Shown here piece by piece: positions 1 to 8,854 of a DNA stretch of 64,000 bases. Below the pieces are notes generated by a model. It saw only the letters and a program-made list of their open reading frames with translations, was not told where the DNA came from and searched no databases. This DNA comes from DAOVXM01 sp963746255. Its GTDB lineage: Bacteria; Chloroflexota; Anaerolineae; Anaerolineales; UBA4823. The stretch covers positions 868,001 through 932,000 of the forward strand of contig CAVVAJ010000009.1 in assembly GCA_963746255.1 (NCBI GenBank), written 5' to 3'. Position 1 is the first letter of the stretch, and the number at the start of each line of letters is the position of its first letter. Both the position numbers and the translations under genes were made by a program.

Positions 1-50
1 ATCGATAGTTGTACGATACCGTGTTTATCTCCCCTCCACACGGAAGCATA

Positions 51-131
51 TATGTCTTTTCAAAAGTGTTGTTAGGTGGGGTAAGTGAGGTTGGTAAGTC
101 TTACATCTTGTTGAAAACAAGTTTGCAGTAG
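51..131 (+). pseudogene. Walker A relic of a P-loop ATPase
   Basis: A short open stretch encodes KVLLGGVSEVGKSYILLK and then stops. It contains GVSEVGKS, a match to the Walker A pattern GxxxxGK[ST], preceded by a hydrophobic strand as in STAND/AAA ATPases. No start codon or downstream ATPase body follows. With the TPR fragment at 500..895 it may be what is left of one large ATPase-TPR regulator gene after internal loss. A chance match cannot be excluded for so short a peptide. Confidence 0.25.
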
Positions 132-499
132 AAATTCATTTAATATTTCCAAGATGCAAAGTATGAATCTGCTTACGGGAAAAGAATGAGTCCAAGGTTT
201 CTTAGGTTATCGATGATTCTATAACACCTAATACTGCTTTTAGACCCGCTGGACTTATGAAACTAGCATAGCTCTGAAAGTCTGCTTTGTAGCCTGCCAT
301 TGCCTGTACACTGCATCCTTCGGATTGAGTGTGTTTATACCACCCAACTAGGTGCTCGGCTATGATTTAACAGCTCAACAACTTAGCCACAGGTTGTCGC
401 TTTTACTTTAGTAGGTATTGAAATCCAACTCGAGCACGTTGCTCAAACTGTTGCGGGTAGAGTGTCGCTCACTACCTTGAAATTGATCAACGTAAAGAG

Positions 500-895
500 A
501 TGGGCTTAGCGCTCGCGGAATTGGTTTACACGCAATGTGGGTTGGGTCAATCGCGGCAAGCGGAGCGTTATCTATGCGAGACACTCCAGATTGGTATTGA
601 CACCAGAGGCGTATATACAATCCTGTATATTCTATACGCCGCCGTACTTCTCATCGCTGATCGAGGGGAGGTAGAGAAAGCTTTAGAACTCTCTGCGCTA
701 GCTGAACGGTATCCATTTGTTGCGAAATCCTGCTGGTTTGAGGACATCGCCGGGCGGGAGCTCTCCGCAGCCGCCAAATCCCTGCCGCCAGATGTGGTCG
801 CCACGGCACAGGAACGGGGGCGTGAGCGGGATCTGTGGCAGACCGCTGCCGAGCTGCTGGCTGAATTCGATTGTGAAGCTGAGCGGCACGTTTAA
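500..895 (+). pseudogene. C-terminal fragment of a TPR-type ATPase regulator
   Basis: The 131-residue product is helical and resembles the last TPR repeats of the large STAND ATPase/TPR transcriptional activators common in Chloroflexota. It includes an ALAERYPFVAKSCWFEDIAG segment and an acidic C-terminal helix ending in TAAELLAEF. Family members run to about 900-1200 residues, so this is only the tail. No ribosome binding site precedes the first ATG, and the 370 bases upstream show no coherent reading frame except a possible Walker A scrap at 51..131. I read it as the 3' remnant of a decayed gene. The stretch from 896 to 1258 holds nothing I recognise. Confidence 0.5.
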
Positions 896-1258
896 TCTGC
901 CTCCCCAATCCCCTTCCTGATTAGTTCGCTCAATTGGCTGGTACAACATCTCACACCTATATATTTATAACCAGGTGTCAGGCCGATCAACCTGTGTGCA
1001 TCGTATGTGCGGGCGGATTTTACACGGGTTAGCTGACCATAATCATTAACCGAGCCTACTTTGGCATGGATCTTGTTACACGTGTCATCGGATGCAGTAA
1101 AATATTAAAGATCATTTCTGTATATCTCTTGCTGGCATGAAACAGCCGCCATGTTCTTACTAGTAAATTGTCTACTACACCCTTGGACAAGCTTGAATCC
1201 AATCAATCCCATATGACGTTGCAGATCGATCGAACGCTGACTTGACACACAAACATCG

Positions 1259-3598
1259 ATGACACCCGAAATCGCCATCGTTCTCACCATTCTCTTGGCC
1301 GCCATTGTGCTGTTTATCACCGAGCGCATCCGCGTCGATGTGGTGGCTTTGATGGTGCTGGTCAGTCTGGTCCTGACCGGTTTAGTCACGGCTGGCGAGG
1401 CGTTGTCCGGCTTTGCCAACCCGGCCGTCGTCACCGTGTGGGCGGTGCTGATCCTCAGCGCTGGACTGGCTCATACGGGCGTGGCAGGCCTGATTGGACG
1501 CCCTCTGCAGCGCCTAGCTGGCGCCAGCGAAGCCCGGCTGATTGCCTTAATCATGCTCGTCGTCGGTGTGCTGTCGGGCTTTATGAATGACATCGGCGTG
1601 GCGGCGCTGATGCTGCCGGTGGTGGTGGATATCGCCCGCCGCACTGGCCGCCCACCCTCCCGTTTATTGATGCCGCTTGCTTTCGCCGCGCTGCTGGGTG
1701 GACTGAATACGCTCATCGGTACACCGCCCAACATCCTAATCAGCGAGGCCCTGCGCTTGTACGGGCTGGAGCCGTTTCACATGTTCGACTACACCCCAAC
1801 CGGGATCGTGGTGATGCTGGCTGGCATCGCCTTTATGGTACTGGTCGGCCGGCACCTGCTGCCCTCGCGCGACATCAAGCAGCTGCCAGAGAACGACCAT
1901 GCCGCCCCAGGTGAGTTTTTTGGCTTGCACGAGCGCTTGTTTGTCATTCGCCTGCCGATTGACTCAACCTTGGCTGGCAAGTCACTCGCCCAAAGCCGGT
2001 TTGGTGCCGCACTTGGCTTGAACGTATTGGCGATCCTGCGTGCCGGTCGCAACGAGTTAGCACCCGGACCGGCTGCGGTGCTGCGTACCGGCGACCGGCT
2101 GCTGGTTGAAGGCCAGTCAGCAAAGTTGGACGAACTGCGCGGTGGGCGTATTTTGGTGATCGAAGACGACCACCTGGCTGTGGAGCAGCTGTTATCGGCA
2201 GATATCGAACTAGTTGAGTTAGCACTTTCTCCCCAGTCATCGCTGATAAATCAGACCCTCGAGCAGATCAACTTCCGCCGCCGCTATGGGGTGGTTGTGT
2301 TGGCTGTCCGGCGGGGTGGCGGGGTTGTGCGCACCAACCTTGAAAAACTTCCCTTACTGCGCGATGATATCCTGCTGGTTCAGGGCACCCGTCTCCGGCT
2401 CGATGCGCTGCAGTCCGAATCCGATTTCCTACCTTCCAGCGTTGGGACGGCGCAGGAGTATTCGTTAGAGGAACGGCTGGTAGCGATGCGTATACCCGAA
2501 GAATCTTCCCTTGTTAATAAAACGCTGGTCGAGAGCCGCCTGGGTGATGCCTATGGGGTGGGGGTGCTGGGGATTGTCCGCAATGGAGTCACGTTGCTCA
2601 TACCTGACCCTGACAAACCCTTGGCAGCTGGTGACCGGTTACTGGTAAAGGTCCGGCCGGATGATTTGGACACGCTGGCAGGGCTGCAGAGCCTGGAGAT
2701 CGAGCAGGGTCCGACACCCAGCTTGGATGAACTGGAGTCGGAGCACGTCGGATTGGTCGATATCGCCCTCTCACCCCGCACAACGTTGGCGGGCAAGACT
2801 CTACGCCAGATCCACTTTCGCGATAAGTACGGTTTAAGTGTGCTGGCCATCTGGCGGGAAGGGCGCGCTTACCGCTCCAACTTAAGGGATATAGCGTTGC
2901 GTTTTGGCGACGCGCTGCTGCTGTACGGTCCGCGCGAGCGGCTGCGGATGTTGGGTACGGAACGCGACTTTCTGGTACTGACCGAAGCTGCCCAGGAAGC
3001 GCCGCGGCTGAACAAAGCACCCCTGGCGCTGTTGATCATGGCCGCTGTGCTGGTACCTGTCATCCTCGACTTAATTCCTATCGCCATCGCCGCTGTAGCC
3101 GGAGTTGTTCTGATGGTGCTCACCCGCTGTTTGTCAATGGATGAAGCCTACCAGGCCATCGAATGGAAGGCGGTTTTTCTCATCGCTGGTATGCTGTCCC
3201 TGGGTATCGCCATGGAACAAACCGGCGCGGCCAGCTTCCTGGCCGAAGGGATGGTGAACCTGGTGGGCGGATTGGGACCTCTGGCGGTGACTGCCGGGCT
3301 GTTTCTGCTCGCCGCCCTTGCCTCGCAGGTGATGCCCAACCCGGCTGTGGCGGTCTTGCTGGCCCCGGTTGCGCTCAACACCGCCAGCGATTTAGGTATA
3401 TCCCCCTACCCGTTGATGATGGCGGTGGCGGTTTCTGCTTCGGCGGCCTTCCTGAGTCCGGTCGGCCATTCAGCCAATATCTTGGTCATGGGCCCAGGTG
3501 GTTATCGTTTTGTCGACTACATTAAAGTCGGTATCCCGCTCACCCTAGTTGTGCTCGTGGTAGTGCTGCTGGTCTTGCCTATCTTCTGGCCTTTCTAA
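1259..3598 (+). CDS. SLC13/DASS family permease with four RCK_C (TrkA-C) domains
   Basis: A 779-residue integral membrane transporter of the divalent anion:sodium symporter (SLC13/CitM) superfamily, expected to move di- or tricarboxylates, sulfate or a similar anion. The N-terminal membrane half (about 1-200) carries GFMNDIGVAALMLPVV and GTPPNILIS, the paired helix-break motifs of the family. The C-terminal half (about 570-779) repeats the pattern with MPNPAVAVLLAPV and SPVGHSANILV. Between them lie four soluble RCK_C modules (about 215-285, 295-370, 385-465 and 480-560). Each has the pattern of a hydrophobic strand, S-L-x-x-K/Q-[ST]-L, a Y/L-G core and a G-D-x-L-L-V closing strand. Many relatives have two such modules. 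The ATG has no clear Shine-Dalgarno sequence. The substrate cannot be read from sequence. Confidence 0.9.
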   Translation: MTPEIAIVLTILLAAIVLFITERIRVDVVALMVLVSLVLTGLVTAGEALSGFANPAVVTVWAVLILSAGLAHTGVAGLIGRPLQRLAGASEARLIALIMLVVGVLSGFMNDIGVAALMLPVVVDIARRTGRPPSRLLMPLAFAALLGGLNTLIGTPPNILISEALRLYGLEPFHMFDYTPTGIVVMLAGIAFMVLVGRHLLPSRDIKQLPENDHAAPGEFFGLHERLFVIRLPIDSTLAGKSLAQSRFGAALGLNVLAILRAGRNELAPGPAAVLRTGDRLLVEGQSAKLDELRGGRILVIEDDHLAVEQLLSADIELVELALSPQSSLINQTLEQINFRRRYGVVVLAVRRGGGVVRTNLEKLPLLRDDILLVQGTRLRLDALQSESDFLPSSVGTAQEYSLEERLVAMRIPEESSLVNKTLVESRLGDAYGVGVLGIVRNGVTLLIPDPDKPLAAGDRLLVKVRPDDLDTLAGLQSLEIEQGPTPSLDELESEHVGLVDIALSPRTTLAGKTLRQIHFRDKYGLSVLAIWREGRAYRSNLRDIALRFGDALLLYGPRERLRMLGTERDFLVLTEAAQEAPRLNKAPLALLIMAAVLVPVILDLIPIAIAAVAGVVLMVLTRCLSMDEAYQAIEWKAVFLIAGMLSLGIAMEQTGAASFLAEGMVNLVGGLGPLAVTAGLFLLAALASQVMPNPAVAVLLAPVALNTASDLGISPYPLMMAVAVSASAAFLSPVGHSANILVMGPGGYRFVDYIKVGIPLTLVVLVVVLLVLPIFWPF

Positions 3599-3808
3599 AC
3601 TCAGCTAGGTGTTATTGAGCCGGGATCGAGTGTAGATAAATCTAAGCGAAGGGGGATACAGATAACTATCCTAGCTTTTCAACTCACTGGTGCCCGGAGA
3701 GCGATACAATCATCAAAGCCATTCACACACAACTTCAGCTATCCTTTTTATATGTGATCTCAATCGTGACAAGCAGTCCCCGGCGATTAGACCGCACCCA
3801 ATCCATAC

Positions 3809-3814
3809 TATAAT
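3809..3814 (+). promoter_or_regulatory. Putative -10 box upstream of nagA
   Basis: TATAAT lies 45 bp before the nagA start. The region where a -35 box would sit (around 3787-3792, TTAGAC) is a poor match, so only the -10 is supported. The rest of 3599..3859 shows no gene. Confidence 0.3.
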
Positions 3815-3859
3815 TGCCGCGGGTAACACAACCGCTTTACACTATTAAAAGGGATCCTC

Positions 3860-5026
3860 ATGCACATCAAACTCTCGCATCTAAATGTATTGCTGCCGGA
3901 TCAGGTTTTGCCGGATACTACAGTAGTGATTGCTGATCAACGTATTCAATATATCGGACCCGAATCCGAGGCACCAGCGATTGATGGAGTCGTTTACGAC
4001 CTCCCTGAACTCAACCTCACCACTGGTTTCTTCGACGTCCATGTCCACGGCGGCGTCGGAGTCCAGTTTGGGGGTACAGATGAACCGGAGCAAGAGCTAA
4101 CCCGCTATTCAGAGTGGGTCGTGCGCAACGGGACATGCGCCTACCTGTGCTCCATCGCTGCCCCATCCGCGGAAGAGTTAATCAACAAAGTGACCAGCTT
4201 TGTCCCCGCGCTAGAAAAGAAATATCTTGGTGCACTCCCGCTGGGGCTGCATCTGGAAGGACCGTATCTAAATCCAGAGCGCAAAGGCGCCTTCAACCCG
4301 GCCTGGCTGCGCCAACCTGACCTGGATGAGGCCGCGGCGCTGATCGAGGCTGGACGGGGCTGGATCCGCCAGGTTACATTGGCACCTGAACTGCCCGGAG
4401 CAGACCAGGTCGCGCAGCTCTTCTCAGAAGCAGGAATCGTCGTTGCGCTTGGCCATTCAAATACCACCTATGCCGCTGCCAGGGAGGCCTTGCAGGGTGA
4501 TTACCGGCATGTCACCCATACCTTCAATGCCCAGCGCGGTTTTCACCACCGTGAGCCGGGGGTCCTTGGGGCAGTTCTTGCTTCCGACCACGTTACTGCT
4601 GAGCTGGTTGCGGACAATGTCCACGTCCACCCCGGCGCCATGCGCGTCCTACTGCGCTGTTTGGGCGCTGAGCGCGTTGTCCTGGTTACGGATGCGATGG
4701 CGGCGGCTGGTCTGCCAGATGGGGAGTACGATTTAGTAGGCAACCGTGTTACGGTGCGGGGCGGCCGCGCAACGCTGCCGGATGGCACGATCGCCAGCAG
4801 CACTGCCGGTATGCACGATTGTGTGCGCAACGTCGTCCAGCTGCTGGATGTGCCCTTGCATACAGCCACACAGATGGCCTCTGGGGTGCCAGCCCGCGCC
4901 ATGGGGGTTTCTGATCGGATCGGGTCTCTGGCGGTCGGTCAGCCGGCTAACTTGGTCATCTTTGACGATCAGGTAGCTATCGCTATGACGATCGTCTCCG
5001 GGCAGGTTGTATATCGCACTGACTAG
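3860..5026 (+). CDS. nagA: N-acetylglucosamine-6-phosphate deacetylase
   Basis: A 388-residue amidohydrolase that removes acetate from GlcNAc-6-phosphate to give glucosamine-6-phosphate, in amino-sugar and cell-wall recycling in the cytoplasm. Family landmarks appear in order: HVHGG near residue 54 (metal site), HLEGPYLNPERKGAF (the glutamate metal ligand), LGHSNTTYAAA, HTFNAQRGFHHREPG (metal His and substrate loop) and LVTDAMAAAGLPDG, which holds the catalytic Asp. The C-terminus has the usual G-x-L-A-V-G-x-x-A-N-L-V segment. The length is normal for the family. The ATG is preceded by AAGGGAT about 6 nt upstream. It stands alone: no nagB or phosphotransferase gene is adjacent, so its substrate supply is not visible here. 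Confidence 0.95.
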   Translation: MHIKLSHLNVLLPDQVLPDTTVVIADQRIQYIGPESEAPAIDGVVYDLPELNLTTGFFDVHVHGGVGVQFGGTDEPEQELTRYSEWVVRNGTCAYLCSIAAPSAEELINKVTSFVPALEKKYLGALPLGLHLEGPYLNPERKGAFNPAWLRQPDLDEAAALIEAGRGWIRQVTLAPELPGADQVAQLFSEAGIVVALGHSNTTYAAAREALQGDYRHVTHTFNAQRGFHHREPGVLGAVLASDHVTAELVADNVHVHPGAMRVLLRCLGAERVVLVTDAMAAAGLPDGEYDLVGNRVTVRGGRATLPDGTIASSTAGMHDCVRNVVQLLDVPLHTATQMASGVPARAMGVSDRIGSLAVGQPANLVIFDDQVAIAMTIVSGQVVYRTD

Positions 5027-5203
5027 CTAAAACCGCACTCCAACAGTTATTCACATTCCTGTGTGCGTTCGATATATCCGTCTAATGCTGTTTGCATGGA
5101 GATGATGATTGACTAATTTCTGTGAGATTGGTGATGGAATTCGTACACGCACCACGCAATTTAGCTTCTTCCAGGCTAAATCCAGATCTGCTGACCCCAG
5201 TGA

Positions 5204-5209
5204 TAAAAT
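5204..5209 (+). promoter_or_regulatory. -10-like box for a possible leaderless ygiQ mRNA
   Basis: TAAAAT sits 6 nt before the ygiQ ATG at 5216. That places the expected transcription start at or next to the start codon. The upstream -35 region (5181-5186, TCCAGA) is weak. See the finding on leaderless starts. Confidence 0.35.
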
Positions 5210-5215
5210 AGGGGG

Positions 5216-6917
5216 ATGTACCTCCCGACAACGCCGGTGGAGCTGGCTTCTCTAGGCTGGGACCAGCTGGATGTCATCCTTGTAACCGGCAATTCCTACA
5301 TCGACAGCCCCTATATCGGTACGGCGGTGATTGGTAAGCTGCTTGCCGAGCGCGGTTACCGCGTCGGTGTGATCGCCCAGCCTGATATTAACTCAGCCCA
5401 GGACATAGGCCGACTGGGGGAGCCGCGCCTGTTTTGGGGGGTGACCGCTGGCAGTATCGATTCGATGGTTGCCAACTATACCCCGTTGAAGAAAAAGCGC
5501 CGCCAGGACGACTACACACCCGGTGGTGTTAACGATCGCCGCCCTAACCGCGCTACGATTGCTTATACTAACTTGATCCGCCGCTACTTCAAAGCTACCC
5601 AGCCGGTTGTTCTGGGCGGTATCGAAGCCAGTTTGCGCCGCATCGCCCATTATGACTTCTGGTCGAATAAGATCCGCCGCTCTATCCTGTTCGATTCAAA
5701 AGCCGATTACCTGCTCTATGGGATGGCAGAAAATGCTGTGCTGGAGCTTGCCGCCGCGCTAAAGACCGGTCAAGATGTACGCCAGCTGCGCGGGCTTTGT
5801 TATATCGCCTCTGAGCCGGTGCAGAGTTATTCGGAACTGCCGTCTTTTGAGCACGTCCTGCAGGACAAACATGCCTTCATTGAAATGTTCCATTCTTTCT
5901 ATAAGAACAATGACCCGCTCACCGCGCAGGGTCTATTCCAGCGCCATGGCGACCGCTACCTGGTGCAGAACCCACCCCAGCCCTACTTGTCCCAAGCTGA
6001 GCTGGATAGGATCTATGCGCTGCCATTCGAACGCGCCCAGCATCCGTATTATGAGAGACAGGGACATGTGCGCGCACTCGACACGATCAGATTTTCAATT
6101 CCCACCCACCGCGGCTGCTATGGCGAATGTAATTTCTGCGCCATTGCGGTTCATGAAGGCCGCACCGTGCGCTGGCGCAGTCAGAGAATCCATCCTTTCT
6201 GAAGCGCGCCAGCTGACAGAGCACGCTGATTTCAAGGGCTATATCCAGGATGTGGGCGGGCCAACTGCCAACATGTATGGTTTTGAATGCGATAAGAAAT
6301 TGGCGCATGGTGTCTGCGCCAATAAGCGCTGCTTGTATCCCGAAAGCTGCCCCCTATTGAAAGTTGACCACCAGCCGCAGCTAGATTTACTGCGCGAGAT
6401 CCGGGCGCTCACTGGGGTGAAAAAAGTCTTCGTCGCCTCCGGTATCCGCTACGATATGCTCATGGGCGATGACGCCTGCGGGAAAGCATATCTGCAGGAA
6501 CTGGCTGCTCACCATGTCTCCGGCCAACTGAAGGTAGCTCCGGAGCATAGCGAACCTCAGGTGCTTGCGTATATGGGCAAGCCGGGTACAGATGCGCTCC
6601 TGGAATTCAAGGATGCATTCGACCATGCTTCTCGCCAGGCTGGGAAGCGCCAGTTCCTGACCTATTATTTCATCGCCGCCCACCCTGGCAGCCGTGAAAG
6701 GGATATGCATGCCCTCAAAAGTTTTGTCTCCCAGAAATTAAAAATGAACCCCGAACAGGTGCAGATCTTTACCCCGACTCCATCAACCTACTCAACTTTG
6801 ATGTACTATACCGAGCTGGATCCTTTCACCCACCAGCAGCTGTACGTTGAAAAGGAACCCGGGGGTAAGAATCGCCAGAAACAGATCGCTGTATCCAAAG
6901 GTCGGCTGAGAAAGTGA
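5216..6917 (+). pseudogene. ygiQ: YgiQ family radical SAM protein, frameshifted
   Basis: Read across one frameshift, this is a 567-residue UPF0313/YgiQ radical SAM protein. The N-terminal part (5216 to about 6184) contains the family opening GNSYIDSPYIGTAVIGKLL, the GGIEASLRRIAHYDFW block, and the cluster motif CYGECNFC, which binds the 4Fe-4S/SAM centre. The remainder (about 6186 to 6917) continues with ESILSEARQLTEH, a Cys-rich stretch (CDKK, CANKRCLYPESC), KVAPEHSEP and FTPTPSTYSTLMYYTELDP. A single surplus base near 6185 breaks the frame right after HEGRTVRWRSQ and leads to TGA at 6200. Otherwise all blocks are present, so a sequencing or assembly indel is as likely as true inactivation. 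The biochemical role of YgiQ is not established. The stop overlaps the next gene region. Confidence 0.85.
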
Positions 6918-6961
6918 TGTCGCCATCCACGCTCTTTGCAGCCCCACAGCGGAAACTAAGC

Positions 6962-8113
6962 ATGTATAAGCTGTTCGCGGTTACTGCGCCTGGACTGCAG
7001 GCTTTTACGGCTGCGGAATTGACTGAGTTGGAACTATTGTCGCCAACTGTACATACGCCACCCTCGCCCGGTGGGGTAGACTTTACAGGCGGCTTGGAAG
7101 CGGTTTATCGTGCCAACCTGTGGCTGCGCACCGCTAACCGGGTATTAGTCCGGCTTGGAGAATTCTATGCGGCTGCATTCTCGAAACTGCGTAAGGAAAC
7201 CAGCCACCTGCCCTGGGAGGATTTCCTCGTGCCTGGGCAGCCGGTCGCGCTGCAAGTCACCTGCAAAAAATCGCGCCTCTACCATTCTACAGCGGTAGCT
7301 GAACGGGTTGCAGCCGCGATCGGCGACCGGTTGGGTAAGCTGCCGCCGCAGGTGAAATTCGACCAGGATGCAGAAGGTGAATCCTCTCAACTGGTCATCG
7401 TGCGGCTGTCCCATGACCACTGCACGATCAGTATCGATTCATCCGGTGCACTGCTCCATCGCCGCGGCTACCGGTTAGGTACTGCCAAAGCACCGCTGCG
7501 CGAGACGCTTGCCGCCGGGCTACTGCGTGCGTCGGGATGGGACCATACTTCACCGCTGGCCGATCCTTTCTGCGGGTCAGGCACCATTCCCATCGAGGCT
7601 GCCCTGGTAGCCAGGAATATCCCGCCTGGCCATATGCGGGGCTTTACCTTCATGAATTGGCCAAAATTCGACCGCTCGCTGTGGGACTCGCTGTTGCTGG
7701 AAGCTGGTGGTATGCGAGGAACAGCTACCCCCCGTATCTCTGCCTCCGACCGCGATAAAGGTGCAATCGAAATTGCCCAAGCCAATGCAGCCCGGGCAGG
7801 GGTGGACGATGCGATAGATTTCGCTTGGCAGTCGATCTCGGCACTCTCAGCGGTTGGTACAGGTTGGGTAGTCACCAATCCACCCTATGGCATGCGTGTC
7901 AGCAAAAACAAGGATCTGCGAAACCTTTATGCCCAATTTGGCAATGTACTGCGCCGGCAATGTCCTGGTTGGCAGGTTGCGTTCTTGAGCAACAGCTACC
8001 AGTTAATTGGCAGCACCGGCCTGGATCTCGATACAAGTTTGAGTTTCCAGAGCGGCGGCAGCGCAGTGAAAGTGGCCTGCGGGTCTGTGCCCAACCCGGA
8101 AAACGCTAGCTGA
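6962..8113 (+). CDS. THUMP domain class I SAM-dependent RNA methyltransferase (RlmL/YpsC type)
   Basis: About 383 residues. An N-terminal THUMP/ferredoxin-like RNA-binding region opens with MYKLFAVTAPGLQAFTAAEL. A Rossmann methyltransferase domain follows, with DPFCGSGTIPIEAAL (SAM-binding motif) and TNPPYGMR, the N-P-P-Y motif typical of N2-guanine or exocyclic-amino methyltransferases. The nearest characterised relatives methylate guanines of 23S rRNA, as the RlmL N-terminal half does. The frame is open from 6914, giving 16 more residues, but homologues begin at the MYKLF position, so I place the start at 6962. It directly follows ygiQ with overlapping stop/start bases and is probably co-transcribed with it. 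Confidence 0.88.
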   Translation: MYKLFAVTAPGLQAFTAAELTELELLSPTVHTPPSPGGVDFTGGLEAVYRANLWLRTANRVLVRLGEFYAAAFSKLRKETSHLPWEDFLVPGQPVALQVTCKKSRLYHSTAVAERVAAAIGDRLGKLPPQVKFDQDAEGESSQLVIVRLSHDHCTISIDSSGALLHRRGYRLGTAKAPLRETLAAGLLRASGWDHTSPLADPFCGSGTIPIEAALVARNIPPGHMRGFTFMNWPKFDRSLWDSLLLEAGGMRGTATPRISASDRDKGAIEIAQANAARAGVDDAIDFAWQSISALSAVGTGWVVTNPPYGMRVSKNKDLRNLYAQFGNVLRRQCPGWQVAFLSNSYQLIGSTGLDLDTSLSFQSGGSAVKVACGSVPNPENAS

Positions 8114-8398
8114 AAACTGCCCGCAGCTTTAAGAAAACGCAGCAGCCTCCCCCATTAGTTGGTAATCAAATTGTTTATTCTTAGGTCTTATCTTGCTTGC
8201 CCGGCGATCGAACGGATCTGCTGCAGCAATGGGTCGCGGGTATAGAGCTGTAATGTCAGTACCGCCAAAACCAGGCAGTAGCATTGCCATATAAGGAGGA
8301 GGATGTTCATCAACACCTGCTTTCTTGTAGTCAAACCCTCTTTCTATAATACCCGCTAACCCAGAGTTGGTTCAAATATTCAACATTGTCCAATCGAT

Positions 8399-8854
8399 TT
8401 ATGGGAATGGCGGTTCCGGTTGCATTTTCACCCCTTTGCTTAGCATCGCCGCTGCGACCAATGCTAGTAAACCAGAAGCGTCGAACACGATAAAACGCCA
8501 TATGGCTGCCCGTGCTTGAACATGGCTGTCAGCTAACGTCAGATAAATGATCGTTTCTCCCAGCAGGCCTATTGTCTGCATCGCGATCGCCTCATACAGC
8601 GAGATCCGGTAGCGCAGAGGATGCCACAGCGCCACCGCGTACGGCACGTTCCACATTAGGAAGAGCACCGCCATGCCGCGCAGCGCCGCTTCGCCTACCG
8701 CACCGCTCAGCTCGAAGCTGCCGACGAATCTGCTCGGCCAAAGCAGAAAGGCTATCGCTGCCTGCAGGTTGATCAGCAGGACGAGGCCGATCAGTATGCG
8801 CGCCAGGGAAACTCTGTTAGGATGCCGGTGACGGAAATTGTCACTCTGGGTCAT
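8399..8854 (-). CDS. Four-helix membrane protein, function unknown
   Basis: A 151-residue protein with four predicted membrane helices (about residues 17-40, 57-77, 88-108 and 118-140) and a basic N-terminus rich in His and Arg. I do not recognise a family with confidence. The size and topology resemble small DoxX-like or DUF-type proteins. Its ATG lies inside the last codons of ndh (14-bp overlap), so it is translated after ndh in one operon, and a membrane role linked to respiration is conceivable but unproven. The intergenic stretch 8114..8398 holds no convincing gene. Confidence 0.7.
   Translation of the reverse strand: MTQSDNFRHRHPNRVSLARILIGLVLLINLQAAIAFLLWPSRFVGSFELSGAVGEAALRGMAVLFLMWNVPYAVALWHPLRYRISLYEAIAMQTIGLLGETIIYLTLADSHVQARAAIWRFIVFDASGLLALVAAAMLSKGVKMQPEPPFP

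Noticed and set aside
8297..8359. Short frame opening with ATG directly behind AAGGAGGAGG (about 17 codons)
   Set aside because: The Shine-Dalgarno-like run abuts the ATG, the peptide has no features, and purine runs of this kind occur by chance.
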